DNA of 46,676 nucleotides, from assembly GCF_014696625.1 (NCBI RefSeq), contig NZ_JACJQL010000047.1, positions 1 to 46,676 of the forward strand, in the 5' to 3' direction. The notes under the pieces are model-generated. The model ran no database searches, was not told the origin of the DNA, and was given only the letters and a program-made list of their open reading frames with translations. The stretch comes from Nostoc parmelioides FACHB-3921. Lineage in GTDB: Bacteria > Cyanobacteriota > Cyanobacteriia > Cyanobacteriales > Nostocaceae. The translations under genes and the position numbers were made by a program. Numbering within the stretch: position 1 is the first letter of the stretch; each line of letters starts with the position of its first letter. Of this stretch, positions 9,601 through 17,170 are shown piece after piece.

Positions 9601-10283
9601 ATTGTCTCAACATTGTCTAAAATCAGCAGACATCGGTTTGATTGCAAACATTCCATCAGCTTTGCTAATTTGCCATCAAAGCTTTCAGGGATCACCATTT
9701 CCTTTTGCAACGCCAACAGCAAAGATTGCAGTATATTTGTGACTTGCTCATCTACTGGTGGTGCATTTTGCAAACTTCGCCACACCACTACCTCAAATTC
9801 GGCTTGAATTTGCAGCCCTAACTTCACCGCTAAAGTGGTTTTGCCAATACCACCAATTCCCAGCAGTCCAACTAAACGACACCGTTCTTCTAATACCCAT
9901 TGTCGTAGCTGCAATAATTCTTCACTGCGACCAAAAAACACAGATACATCGGGTGCTTCTGCCCAGTCATACTGTGGGTTTCCTTGTCGAGTTTCTAGTT
10001 CTTCTACGGTTGAGGTAGGACGAGTATAATCGCTGGGAGATAACTCCAAATTAAAGGCAGCAAAAGCAAGCTGCAAGGAACTTTTATCTACAGGTTCCAA
10101 GCGTGCCAAAATCCTAGATATAGTATGCAGAGCTAAACGGGTGCGATCGCTCAGTTCTTCCAAAGAAAAGCTATCTCCACCATTCTTTTCCCATTCTGCT
10201 TTAGCTTTGGCAGCTTGAAGTTTATCCCAACCTTGGAGGGTCAAGGTTACACCTCGGTTGCGTCGAGCTTTTTGCTGTTTCAT
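6693..10283 (-). CDS. STAND ATPase: HTH-like domain, NB-ARC, 14 WD40 repeats
   Basis: A 1196-residue signalling NTPase. Residues 1-90 form a helical, HTH-like N-terminus (LEELSDRTRLALHTISRILA). The NB-ARC core has Walker A GIGGIGKTT at about 142-150 and Walker B LLILDN at about 219-224, with an arginine-finger-like TSREKPREI later. Helical winged-helix and superhelical parts run to about residue 540. A short pentapeptide-like stretch (FSNLSMRQADLQRINLAG) leads into 14 WD40 repeats, enough for two seven-bladed propellers. By analogy with other STAND proteins the propellers sense a ligand and the ATPase oligomerises. No enzymatic effector domain is visible, so the N-terminal domain may pass the signal to DNA or a partner. 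The ATG at 10283 opens the frame. It stands alone. Confidence 0.9.
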   Translation of the reverse strand: MKQQKARRNRGVTLTLQGWDKLQAAKAKAEWEKNGGDSFSLEELSDRTRLALHTISRILARLEPVDKSSLQLAFAAFNLELSPSDYTRPTSTVEELETRQGNPQYDWAEAPDVSVFFGRSEELLQLRQWVLEERCRLVGLLGIGGIGKTTLAVKLGLQIQAEFEVVVWRSLQNAPPVDEQVTNILQSLLLALQKEMVIPESFDGKLAKLMECLQSNRCLLILDNVETILSGGQAGQCRPGYEGYGQLLKRVGEVPHISCLLFTSREKPREIVPLEGERTGVRSLSLKGLNTTEGQELFEQKGQFTGTEQEWQLLIEHYGGNPLALKMVAAGTQELFDGRIAPVLEYVEHGILIFEDIGDLLERQFYHLSPVEAEVMYWLAINREPVSLAELVADIVTSSSQRLVPSAIKSLLQRSLIEKSGEYFFLQPVVMEYTTQRFVQQIRQQLLGEKSVLLRLFQTHALIKATSKDYIRETQKQLIVQPLLEQLLLEMGSQEQLIILLQNILEQQRHQTAILTGYAGGNILNFLAHLQVNLREYDFSNLSMRQADLQRINLAGVNFQNTAFDQSAFATSLKNIFSLALSPDRKLLATGDQDGQIHLWQMANRKNLLTFKGHECVVWTVAFSPDGQTLASGGHDGLIKLWDVQTGDCLKTLAQHKGIVWSVRFSPDGQTLASGSLDASIRLWDIRRGECLKILRGHTSGVCSVRFNPDGSILASGSQDCDIRLWDVSTDKCIKVLQGHAGNVRAVCFSPDGKTLASSSSDHSVRLWNVSKGTCIKTFHGHKNEVWSVCFSSDGQTIATGSYDSSVRLWDVQQGTCVKIFHGHTSDVFSVIFSSDRHIVSAAQDFSVRIWNISKGVCVRTLQGHSCGAFSVSFNSVCPTGVDCMLATGSMDGLVRLWDVASSYCTKILQGHTNWVWSVSFSPDGSILASASHDKSIKLWDVISGHCITTLYGHNGGVTSVSFSPDGQTLASASRDKSVKLWNIHERKCVKTLEGHTGDIWSVSFSPDGNTLATASADYLVKLWDVGEGKCIITLPGHTDGVWSLNFSPDGKILATGSVDHSIRLWDTSNFTCLKVLQGHTSTVWSVSFSPDGSTLASASSDQTIRLWDMNNFTCLRVLHSHTSGGCSVSFNSVGNILVNTSQDEVIKLWDLETFERIKTLKIDRLYEGMNIRGVTGLTAAQRSALLALGAVEGVG

Positions 10284-10685
10284 GCGTTTTAGTAAGTTGA
10301 CCTAGTAAAACTACTTGCAAACTAGCGGCTAGTTAAGGTAGTGTTCGTACGAAACTAAAAATGAACATAACAGGATTTCAGATTGATAATATCAATCCCA
10401 GTAGATTTACGATAGTCATGAAACCAACAAAAATGTAAACTCTTTGACTAAATATTTGCCGTGTTGTGTCTCAGCTTTGATCCCAGCGTTTGTAAGTAAT
10501 TATTTATTTGTATAAAAAGATAAATTGCGACACCCAATTTAATAGTCTCTTAACTGAGCCGTATTGTTCTATATATGCGTTACTGAGTGGAAGGATGAAT
10601 CTGTCTCATACCAATACACCAAAATTATGAAACAGATCCAAACCCAGAAACCCTTATAAAATCCGTATTTTTTAATTTTTAATTG
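10284..10685. other. gene-free upstream region of the NB-ARC/WD40 gene
   Basis: No gene is seen. Two perfect palindromes sit 37-70 bp upstream of the NB-ARC/WD40 start: AACTAGC-G-GCTAGTT (10320-10334) and TTCGTACGAA (10344-10353). They could be operator sites, but nothing else supports this. The rest is AT-rich and without clear structure. Confidence 0.4.
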
Positions 10686-10985
10686 TTATGACTTGGGTGG
10701 TGTTCGGTGTGCGCCGAAGTATTTCTCACTACGGTAGCGAAGCCACACTCGTAGCACTTGTGGAATCTGCTGTTTTTGTTCTTTGCTGAGTTTGTTGTAA
10801 AGGTCTAATGCGCGATCGCGTTCACCCCTACAAGCAGCATTATTGTGGGCATCCCAATAGCTGCGGGCTACTCGAATCCGACGACAGACTTCTTTAATCA
10901 GTGCATCTCCCGTGAGTGGAGTGTCTTGTGTTGCCATACTCAGATACGATAAATTCATACTGCTATCGTAGCGAGTCCTTTTCAT
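10686..10985 (-). CDS. small conserved hypothetical protein downstream of bioF
   Basis: 99 residues from the ATG at 10985 (MKRTRYDSSM); two GTG codons just upstream and an internal ATG (MATQDTPLTG) are alternatives. The core LIKEVCRRIRVARSYWDAHN and the later LDLYNKLSKEQKQQIPQVLR is helical and basic, and the end is RSEKYFGAHRTPPKS. No known catalytic motif is visible. It begins about 20 bp after the bioF stop on the same strand and is likely the last gene of a transcript running from the phosphatase gene through ruvA and bioF. I do not recognise a named family. Confidence 0.6.
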   Translation of the reverse strand: MKRTRYDSSMNLSYLSMATQDTPLTGDALIKEVCRRIRVARSYWDAHNNAACRGERDRALDLYNKLSKEQKQQIPQVLRVWLRYRSEKYFGAHRTPPKS

Positions 10986-11007
10986 GTTCACAATCACAAG
11001 TTAATAG

Positions 11008-12168
11008 CTAGTTGATGTCTAGCAATACTGCCACTAATTTTTCTATATGTGCTGGTTTATGAGTTGCCATTAAGGATATTCTAATGCGACTTGTGGGGAC
11101 TGTGGGGGGACGAATTGCTGGGGCGAAGATTCCTGCTTGTTTTAGTTGCTTACCCACTTGTAGCGCTTGGCTGGGACTTGACAACTGAAAACATAATATG
11201 GGCGATGCTGATGGTAGTAATTTCAGGTTTGGTATTTCCAGCAATAATTCTCTCAAGTAATTAACGTTGTGCCACAGCTGCATTCGGTGTTGTGGTTCTT
11301 GTCGAGCTATGTTGATGGCTGCTAAGGCTGCGGCTGTGTCTGCGGGTGATAACCCTGTGGTGTAAATCCAACTAGGGGCGCGGTTTCGCAAATAGTCAAT
11401 CAGGGTGTGGCTTCCTGCTACATAACCGCCTAAACTACCTAAGGCTTTACTCAATGTACCAATTTGGATTAATTGCCTACCTGTACACCCAAAATGTTCT
11501 ACACACCCAGCGCCAGTTTTACCCATTACTCCAGTAGCATGAGCTTCATCAACTAGGAGCATACAGCTAAATTCTTCAGCCAAATCTAATAGAGCTGGTA
11601 AAGGGCATAAATCGCCATCCATGCTGAAGACGCTATCTGTCAAAATTAAACAACGTCGGTAGTTTTGCCGTTGCTCAAGTAACTGGGTTTTCAGTTCCCC
11701 TACCTCACAGTGGGAATATTCCCTAACTGTTGCCCCACTGAGAATAGCTCCATTTTTCAGGCTGGAATGATTGTATTGGTCAGATAAGATTAAATCACGC
11801 TTGCCGACAAGAGCTGCGATCGCTCCTATATTAGCCAGATAGCCTGAGCTAAACACTAAGGCATCTTCTGTTTGTTTCCAAGAGGCGATCGCCTTTTCCA
11901 ATTCCCCATGCAGTTCTCGATGCCCACTTAATAATCTCGAACCAGTACTCCCAGTGCCAAATTCTTGAGTAGCAGCCACCGCAGCCTCAATTAAGCGTTC
12001 ATCCCCAGCCAACCCCAAATAATCATTACTAGCAAAATTAATTACCTCCTGCCCCCCTAAAACCACAGTTGCACCAGCACGACCCTGTATTGTTTGCACG
12101 GAACGATACCAATCTGCCCGATGGATGGTTAAGAGTGAATTTTGTAACCAAGCATAGGGATCGGGCAT
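11008..12168 (-). CDS. bioF: 8-amino-7-oxononanoate synthase
   Basis: PLP-dependent alpha-oxoamine synthase of 386 residues that condenses pimeloyl thioester with L-alanine in biotin synthesis. The Schiff-base lysine is Lys241 in TLSKALGSLGGYV, and the PLP-contacting DEAH is at 207-210. SSGYLANIGA and FASNDYLGL near the N-terminus are typical of the family. The length is normal and the ATG at 12168 is clear. Relatives (KBL, ALAS, SPT) share these motifs; cyanobacterial context and length favour BioF. It follows ruvA on the same strand across a 146-bp heptamer array. Confidence 0.88.
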   Translation of the reverse strand: MPDPYAWLQNSLLTIHRADWYRSVQTIQGRAGATVVLGGQEVINFASNDYLGLAGDERLIEAAVAATQEFGTGSTGSRLLSGHRELHGELEKAIASWKQTEDALVFSSGYLANIGAIAALVGKRDLILSDQYNHSSLKNGAILSGATVREYSHCEVGELKTQLLEQRQNYRRCLILTDSVFSMDGDLCPLPALLDLAEEFSCMLLVDEAHATGVMGKTGAGCVEHFGCTGRQLIQIGTLSKALGSLGGYVAGSHTLIDYLRNRAPSWIYTTGLSPADTAAALAAINIARQEPQHRMQLWHNVNYLRELLLEIPNLKLLPSASPILCFQLSSPSQALQVGKQLKQAGIFAPAIRPPTVPTSRIRISLMATHKPAHIEKLVAVLLDIN

Positions 12169-12171
12169 AGC

Positions 12172-12330
12172 AATTCAAAATTCAAAATTCAAAATTCAAA
12201 ATTCAAAAAATATTAGGGAGTAACTGATGACTGATGACTGATGACTGATGACTGATGACTGATGACTGATGACTGATGACTGATGACTGTTGACTGTTGA
12301 CTAATGACTGTTGACTAATGACTGACTTGC
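12172..12330. repeat. two abutting heptamer arrays (AATTCAA and TGATGAC)
   Basis: About five AATTCAA-type units (12175-12208) are followed by some nine perfect TGATGAC units and several variants (TGTTGAC, TAATGAC) running to about 12330. The right end of the array enters the ruvA reading frame and supplies its stop codon. This is the densest STRR block in the window and lies between bioF and ruvA. Confidence 0.9.
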
Positions 12331-12956
12331 TCACTACTACTGAGGTGGGCGATCGCTTGTTTAATCCAGTCTTCTACGTAGGCATCTTTTGGTAAACCAA
12401 TATCTTCGCTGACTACGTGTAAGGCGTGACTAACTTCATGGGCTGTGTAACCCAGGGCGAATAAAGTCATCTGCACTTCTTCGAGAATACCGGGGGCTGG
12501 GCCTTCGGTGGCGACGAAGAAGCCTGCTGATTTGCGCCATTCGATTAATTTGGCTTTGAGTTCCAAACAAATGCGGTCAGCGATTTTTTTACCCACTCCT
12601 GGGGCTTGAATTAAGATTTGGACGTTAGCAGCAATGATGGCTTGGACTAAATCTGGTAGTTCCAAGGTGTCTAAGAGGGCGATCGCACTAGCTGCACCCA
12701 CACCACTCACAGACAACAGGTGGCGGAATAAATCCCGTTCGGCTGGGGAAGAGAAACCATAAAGCAAGGGTATTTCTTCCCGGACTTGGTAATGGGTAAA
12801 GATTTGCACCAAATCTCCGGTTGTGGGCAATTGCTTTGCTAACCGTTGGGGAATTTGCAAATCATAGCCCATACCATTCACTTCGAGAGTGAGAATGACG
12901 CGATTGCTGCCTGCGTTTTGAATACCAGCGACTATACCTTTGAGATAGCTAATCAT
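12315..12956 (-). CDS. ruvA: Holliday junction branch-migration protein RuvA
   Basis: 213 residues. RuvA tetramers bind Holliday junctions and load the RuvB motor. The N-terminal OB-fold domain starts MISYLKGIVAGI and includes the loop HYQVREEIPLLYGF. Domain II has two helix-hairpin-helix motifs, LLSVSGVGAASAIALL and LIQAPGVGKKIADRICLELK. The C-terminal domain that contacts RuvB follows a linker. The start codon overlaps the upstream phosphatase stop by 4 bp (ATGA), indicating translational coupling. The last codons (VSH and the TAG) lie inside the TGATGAC heptamer array, so the C-terminus has been shaped by the repeat. Confidence 0.95.
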   Translation of the reverse strand: MISYLKGIVAGIQNAGSNRVILTLEVNGMGYDLQIPQRLAKQLPTTGDLVQIFTHYQVREEIPLLYGFSSPAERDLFRHLLSVSGVGAASAIALLDTLELPDLVQAIIAANVQILIQAPGVGKKIADRICLELKAKLIEWRKSAGFFVATEGPAPGILEEVQMTLFALGYTAHEVSHALHVVSEDIGLPKDAYVEDWIKQAIAHLSSSEQVSH

Positions 12957-13702
12957 TCTAGGAAACCAAAGAATTGTAAACCTTCAATAATTCCACCTGC
13001 ACAAAAGTTTTTTGCCAGGTAGCGATGGTCTGCGGGATACTCACTGTGCCACTGAAGCAACTCCGGTCGGGCATTCCCGACGATGATTCCCCTTTCGTTG
13101 CCCACAGCGAACAAAGCAATATCATTACCTGAATCACCACAGACAACTGTTCTTTCTGCTGCAAATTTCCACTTTTGACGAAGAAATTGCATTGCCTGAC
13201 CTTTATCGCTGTTTAATGGTACAATGTCAAGGTCTATACCGCTACTATAAATTAACTTTATATTTAGTTTACATTTCTCTAACTCTGTCTCAAGTTGTGG
13301 TATGACCTTAAATGAGGCTTCTTGATGCAGAAAAAAACTGACTTTAAAAGGGCGTTGCTCTGAGTCTGGTTGCAGCACTAATTCGGGAAATTTCTCGCTT
13401 ACGGACAGTACCAGTTCTCGGTTCCAGCCATCGTTAAGAATTTCTGACCAGTCAGAATCAGGATTACCACTACCATCGAGATAGATTTCCGTACCCACAG
13501 ACAAAACTAACCCATCAGGTTCTATCAAGTTTTTTTCTACTTGCAGTTCTTTGTAAAGAATAGGCGATCGCCCGGTGGCATAAACTATTTTTGTGCCATA
13601 TTCTTGACGATGGTGAGTGAGTATCTGGCTGAGTTCTGCCAGGGCTGCATCATTACCTACCAAAGTGTGATCCAAATCGGTGACAAAAAGAAATGGCTTC
13701 AT
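12953..13702 (-). CDS. sucrose-phosphatase-like HAD hydrolase
   Basis: HAD-superfamily phosphatase with a Cof/S6PP-type cap. Motif I is VTDLDHTLVGND with nucleophile Asp9 and Asp11, the motif II threonine is in YATGRSP, and motif IV is GDSGND near the C-terminus. About 249 residues, as in bacterial sucrose-6-phosphate phosphatases that dephosphorylate sucrose-6F-phosphate. No sucrose-phosphate synthase gene is nearby, so the substrate is inferred from family resemblance. The ATG at 13702 (MKPFLFVTDLDHT) fits the family start; a TTG/GTG extension to 13729 is unlikely. It ends in a 4-bp overlap with ruvA and heads the ruvA-bioF run. Confidence 0.78.
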   Translation of the reverse strand: MKPFLFVTDLDHTLVGNDAALAELSQILTHHRQEYGTKIVYATGRSPILYKELQVEKNLIEPDGLVLSVGTEIYLDGSGNPDSDWSEILNDGWNRELVLSVSEKFPELVLQPDSEQRPFKVSFFLHQEASFKVIPQLETELEKCKLNIKLIYSSGIDLDIVPLNSDKGQAMQFLRQKWKFAAERTVVCGDSGNDIALFAVGNERGIIVGNARPELLQWHSEYPADHRYLAKNFCAGGIIEGLQFFGFLE

Positions 13703-13775
13703 TATTTTGTTCCCAAATTTATAGGTCAAGCATTCCGAGCTAATTTACCAGATTTTGGTTCCTATGTATTCTCAC

Positions 13776-13836
13776 CAGTGTAGGAGTGTAGGGGTGTGAG
13801 GGTGTGAGGGTGTAGGGGTGTAGGGGTGTGAGAGAC
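13776..13836. repeat. GTGTAGGG-type short tandem repeat
   Basis: Alternating GTGTAGG, GGTGTGA and GGTGTAG units, a heptamer/octamer-like STRR array upstream of the phosphatase gene. A related block flanks the tRNA gene near 19050-19150 with CCCTTAC and CCCTCAC units. Confidence 0.75.
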
Positions 13837-13876
13837 AAGGAAGGGGAGCAAGATTCAAAGCCTCTCTCCTTGCAGG

Positions 13877-14045
13877 GGCTACGGTGTACACACAAGTCTA
13901 ATAACCTAGCCCCATAACGTTTTGATCCCCCCTCACCCCCCTTAAAAAAGGGGGAACAAGAATCAAAGTCCCCCTTTTTAAGGGGGATTTAGGGGGATCG
14001 AACGACATTTTGCACCCAGCAAAAAGATGTGTGTACACCGTAGCC
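13877..14045. mobile_element. MITE-like foldback element, 18-bp perfect terminal inverted repeats
   Basis: A 169-bp non-coding element bounded by GGCTACGGTGTACACACA (13877-13894) and its exact reverse complement (14028-14045). Inside are nested arms GATCCCCC (13924-13931) and GGGGGATC (13992-13999) and further CCCCCTT/AAGGGGG pairs, so the whole unit folds on itself. The flanks read TTGCAGGG on the left and TTACAGGGG on the right, consistent with an 8-9 bp target duplication with one change inside a CTCTCC/GGAGAGG repeat. It carries no transposase. Confidence 0.75.
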
Positions 14046-14151
14046 TTACAGGGGAGAGGTACCCTGCGGGTACTCCTACGGAGAACTCGTAGAGTAGCAA
14101 GCTATGGAGAGGGGTTTCAAAAATAAGTTGCACATCGCGTTTATTCTGTAC

Positions 14152-14181
14152 TGTAGAGACGTAGCATACAACGTCTCTACA
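14152..14181. repeat. 11-bp-stem hairpin repeat (TGTAGAGACGT)
   Basis: TGTAGAGACGT and its exact complement ACGTCTCTACA separated by eight bases. A related TCGCGTCTCTACA end occurs at 21569-21582, so this is a dispersed repeat family. It lies about 85 bp upstream of the gene at 14265 with no run of T after it, so a terminator role is unlikely. Confidence 0.6.
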
Positions 14182-14264
14182 TCATTTATTCTTTCTCCTA
14201 CACCCCTACACCCCCGTTTTTCCTCGCTAAAATAACACAGAAATATGGTTTAGGGTCTAGATAA

Positions 14265-14732
14265 GTGCTGAAAAAATTTCGTTTTTATATATTATTTGCA
14301 CTTAGTTTAGTTTTTGTAATAGGCGTATATTACGTCTCAGATTTTTTAGAGCGATCGCCTGTTATGAGTTGTGATGTTCCTTATGGTTTTATTCAAACAA
14401 AAGAAGCTAAATACTATACATTTGCTGAAGAAATAGTAATTCAACCTTGGCGTGGTCAGCATCATGTATATGCGATATTTCAGATTCCTGACGGCTACCA
14501 ATATGAGTATTTATTTCGGCTAAAAATCCCAGGAGAAGACATTCAATGCGGCGGATTGATGCCTCTTGATAAAAATGTTTTTACTGGCATTCCCCACAAG
14601 CAAGGATATTATCCAGTTCGTGGATATTTAAATACACGTATTGCCATAAATCTAATAACCAAAGGCAAGCTAGATCAGTTAAAGAAACTGCAAAATTGGC
14701 AACTTGGTTATGTGATGACAAAGAAAATGTAG
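14265..14732 (+). CDS. hypothetical protein with N-terminal membrane anchor
   Basis: 155 residues beginning with GTG (MLKKFRFYIL). A single hydrophobic segment, FYILFALSLVFVIGVYYV, follows a short basic N-terminus and looks like a signal anchor or uncleaved signal peptide. The remainder is soluble and probably outside the cytoplasm, with two Cys residues (SCDVPYGF and DIQCGGLM) that could form a disulphide. No known domain is recognised. It converges with the nucleoside transporter gene with a 10-bp gap. No strong ribosome binding site precedes the GTG. Confidence 0.55.
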   Translation: MLKKFRFYILFALSLVFVIGVYYVSDFLERSPVMSCDVPYGFIQTKEAKYYTFAEEIVIQPWRGQHHVYAIFQIPDGYQYEYLFRLKIPGEDIQCGGLMPLDKNVFTGIPHKQGYYPVRGYLNTRIAINLITKGKLDQLKKLQNWQLGYVMTKKM

Positions 14733-14742
14733 AAATTTTGGA

Positions 14743-15951
14743 TTAAATTAACATTCCCGCAATACAAGCAGTAATAAAACCTGCCAGCAATCCACCAATC
14801 ATACTTCTAAAACCCATCCGGGCTAAATCATGTTGACGTTGAGGAGCCATTCCAGTAATACCGCCTATCGTAATCCCAATTGAACCGATATTGGCAAAGT
14901 TACACAAAGCATAGGTGGCAATAATCACTGCCCTCTCAGAGATTTTTCCACTCTTAATTAAGTTTCCCAAATCTACATAAGCCAGAAACTCATTCAAAAT
15001 TGTTTTCTTACCCAGTAGCGCCCCCACTTGCGCGCAATCACCCCAAGGTACACCCATCAAAAACGCTACAGGAGCCATAATAAAAGACAAAATCCACTCT
15101 AAAGATAATTGTGGTAAACCAATATAAGAACCTAACCATCCGATTAGAGCATTAACTACAGCCAACAACCCCAAAAAGGCGATAATCATTACCCCCACAT
15201 TCACGGCTAGCTTTACACCATCAATTGCGCCGCTAGCAGCAGCATCAATCACATTGACATAACCAGTCTCGCCTTCCATCTTTGCCTGACTAGCCGTTTC
15301 TGATACTTCCGTTTCTGGATAAAGTAATTTTGATACTACCAACGAGGTGGGTGCAGTCATAAAAAAGGCAGCAATTAAATGTTCTGGAGGTATTCCAAAA
15401 GACAAGTAAGCACCCAGCACACCACCAGCAATTGTGGCAAAACCACCAGTCATGACTGCATGGAGTTCTGATTGAGTCATTTTTGCCACATAGGGTTTTA
15501 CCATCAGTGCTGATTCTGTCGGCCCCAGAAAAATGTTACCAGCACAAGATAGAGATTCAGAACCAGAAGTTTTCATTGTCTTCATCATCACCCACGCCAA
15601 CCCATTAACCACCCTTGGTAAAATGCCGTAATAATACATGACATTAATGAAGGCAGAAAAAAAGATAATTGTTGGTAGTACTTGAAAGGCAAAAAAATGA
15701 TCCTTAAAGTTATCGCCAAAGACGAATTTAGCCCCCACATCTGAAAATGATAAAAAATAGCTGACTGTATCACCCAAAGACTTAAACACATTTAATCCCC
15801 AAGGTGTTTTGAGAATCACTAGCGCCAATACAAATTCCAAACCTAAACCCCAGGCTACTGTCCGCCAACGCACTGCATCACGACGAATAGACATAGCGTA
15901 GGATATACCAATGAAAACTAAAATTCCTAAAGCAGATATGGCACGTTCCAT
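14743..15951 (-). CDS. concentrative nucleoside transporter (NupC/CNT family)
   Basis: 402-residue inner-membrane symporter for nucleosides driven by H+ or Na+. The CNT signature GPTESALMVKPYV lies at about 143-155, preceded by a hydrophobic gate domain and followed by MTGGFATIAGGVLGAYLSFG. The second half has GVPWGDCAQVGALLGKK and the terminal CNFANIGSIGITIGGITGMAP, both typical of the family. About eight to ten membrane segments are visible, and length and ATG start are normal for bacterial CNTs. Substrate range and coupling ion cannot be read safely. It is monocistronic, divergent from cobS with 119 bp between. Confidence 0.9.
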   Translation of the reverse strand: MERAISALGILVFIGISYAMSIRRDAVRWRTVAWGLGLEFVLALVILKTPWGLNVFKSLGDTVSYFLSFSDVGAKFVFGDNFKDHFFAFQVLPTIIFFSAFINVMYYYGILPRVVNGLAWVMMKTMKTSGSESLSCAGNIFLGPTESALMVKPYVAKMTQSELHAVMTGGFATIAGGVLGAYLSFGIPPEHLIAAFFMTAPTSLVVSKLLYPETEVSETASQAKMEGETGYVNVIDAAASGAIDGVKLAVNVGVMIIAFLGLLAVVNALIGWLGSYIGLPQLSLEWILSFIMAPVAFLMGVPWGDCAQVGALLGKKTILNEFLAYVDLGNLIKSGKISERAVIIATYALCNFANIGSIGITIGGITGMAPQRQHDLARMGFRSMIGGLLAGFITACIAGMLI

Positions 15952-16070
15952 GTAATTTTGCTTTTATACAAACATGGTCAAAAAGTATACATAAGAATTT
16001 GCTTTTTTGCTCAGTTTTGGGGGAAATTGAAACGCGGAGGATTGGTTATGGGCAATGAAGTGGGAATGAA

Positions 16071-16829
16071 ATGGTGAAGCTGTTGTTATTCGATTTATTG
16101 GCAAGTATTATATTTTACACGAGTATCCCTCTGCCTTATATCAACGGCTTGGATTTTCAAAGGGTGTCGCGGCTTGTACCCGTGGTGGGGTTAATTATTG
16201 GGGGAATTTTAGGTTTATTCGATGGAGGCATGAATTATCTGGGTATGCCCGTATTAACTCGTAGCGCCTTGGTGGTGGTACTGTGGATTTTTATCACTGG
16301 GGGGTTACATTTAGATGGGGCGATGGATACGGCTGATGGTTTGGCGGTGGGCGACCCAAAACGACGGTTGGAAGTGATGGCGGATAGTGCTACAGGTGCA
16401 TTTGGAGCTATGAGTGCGATCGCTATATTATTACTAAAAACCTCTACTCTCACAGATATTGGGGAATACCGTTGGCTAATATTAATGGCTGCTTGTGGCT
16501 GGGGACGTTGGGGACAACAAGTAGCGATCGCCTGTTATCCTTATTTAAAAGCCACTGGTAAAGGCGCATTCCATAAACAAGCTATTCGCTCATACAAAGA
16601 TTTATTACCCGGATTATGCTTGATGGTTGCAGTTAGTGGCTTATTTTGGCTAGTAAATAACCATCATCTATTGATATCAGTAGTCGTGTTGATTACTGGA
16701 AGTGCGATCGCTACTTTAACAGCTGCATGGTTTAATCACAAATTAGGCGGACACACAGGCGACACCTACGGCGCAGTCGTCGAGTGGACAGAGGCTTTAT
16801 TCCTCTGCGTACTGACCATACTCACATAA
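16071..16829 (+). CDS. cobS: adenosylcobinamide-GDP ribazoletransferase
   Basis: Cobalamin synthase (CobS/CobV), 252 residues. It joins adenosylcobinamide-GDP and alpha-ribazole at the membrane in the last steps of B12 synthesis. The hallmark acidic motif GGLHLDGAMDTADGL is at about 77-91, followed by DSATGAFGAM and, near the C-terminus, NHKLGGHTGDTYGA. Several membrane segments are evident. The ATG at 16071 is directly followed by GTG. No cobalamin riboswitch is visible upstream and no other cob gene is adjacent. Confidence 0.93.
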   Translation: MVKLLLFDLLASIIFYTSIPLPYINGLDFQRVSRLVPVVGLIIGGILGLFDGGMNYLGMPVLTRSALVVVLWIFITGGLHLDGAMDTADGLAVGDPKRRLEVMADSATGAFGAMSAIAILLLKTSTLTDIGEYRWLILMAACGWGRWGQQVAIACYPYLKATGKGAFHKQAIRSYKDLLPGLCLMVAVSGLFWLVNNHHLLISVVVLITGSAIATLTAAWFNHKLGGHTGDTYGAVVEWTEALFLCVLTILT

Positions 16830-17170
16830 CTTACCATGTAGGCAATAATTCTATCTGTGTTTATCTGCGTGCATCTGCGTTTTGATGCTACAGCCAAGCA
16901 GCAAACAAGGGTCTATGGTGGTGAGCCTCCTTATGAGCCACCAGATTATTTAATTTTGTAACGCCTACACTCTGGTGAAAAAGGTGTTTTTAAAGGCTGA
17001 AACGCACATTTTTACTAGGGCTTGGCAGTTCGTAACGGATTGTAAATATCACTGCTAATTCGTCGCAGTGAGCTATAAAAAGCTAGGAAGATTAAATATG
17101 TGTAAATAAAAGTAAAGTTCGTAATTTAACCTTGACATAGCCAGTTGCCAAAGCAATAACCCCATTAGCA
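16830..17170. other. gene-free stretch, possible CRISPR leader at its right end
   Basis: No gene is seen. The last 100 bases before 17171 are AT-rich (near TAAATATGTGTAAATAAAAG) and directly precede the first CRISPR repeat, so they could be a leader. This rests on position only. Confidence 0.3.

Noticed and set aside
9758..10029. Plus-strand frames opposite the NB-ARC domain
   Set aside because: Antisense shadows of the conserved Walker A region.
16830..16960. Possible cobalamin riboswitch near cobS
   Set aside because: It is downstream of cobS, and no B12-box-like sequence is seen in the 119 bp upstream of the gene either.
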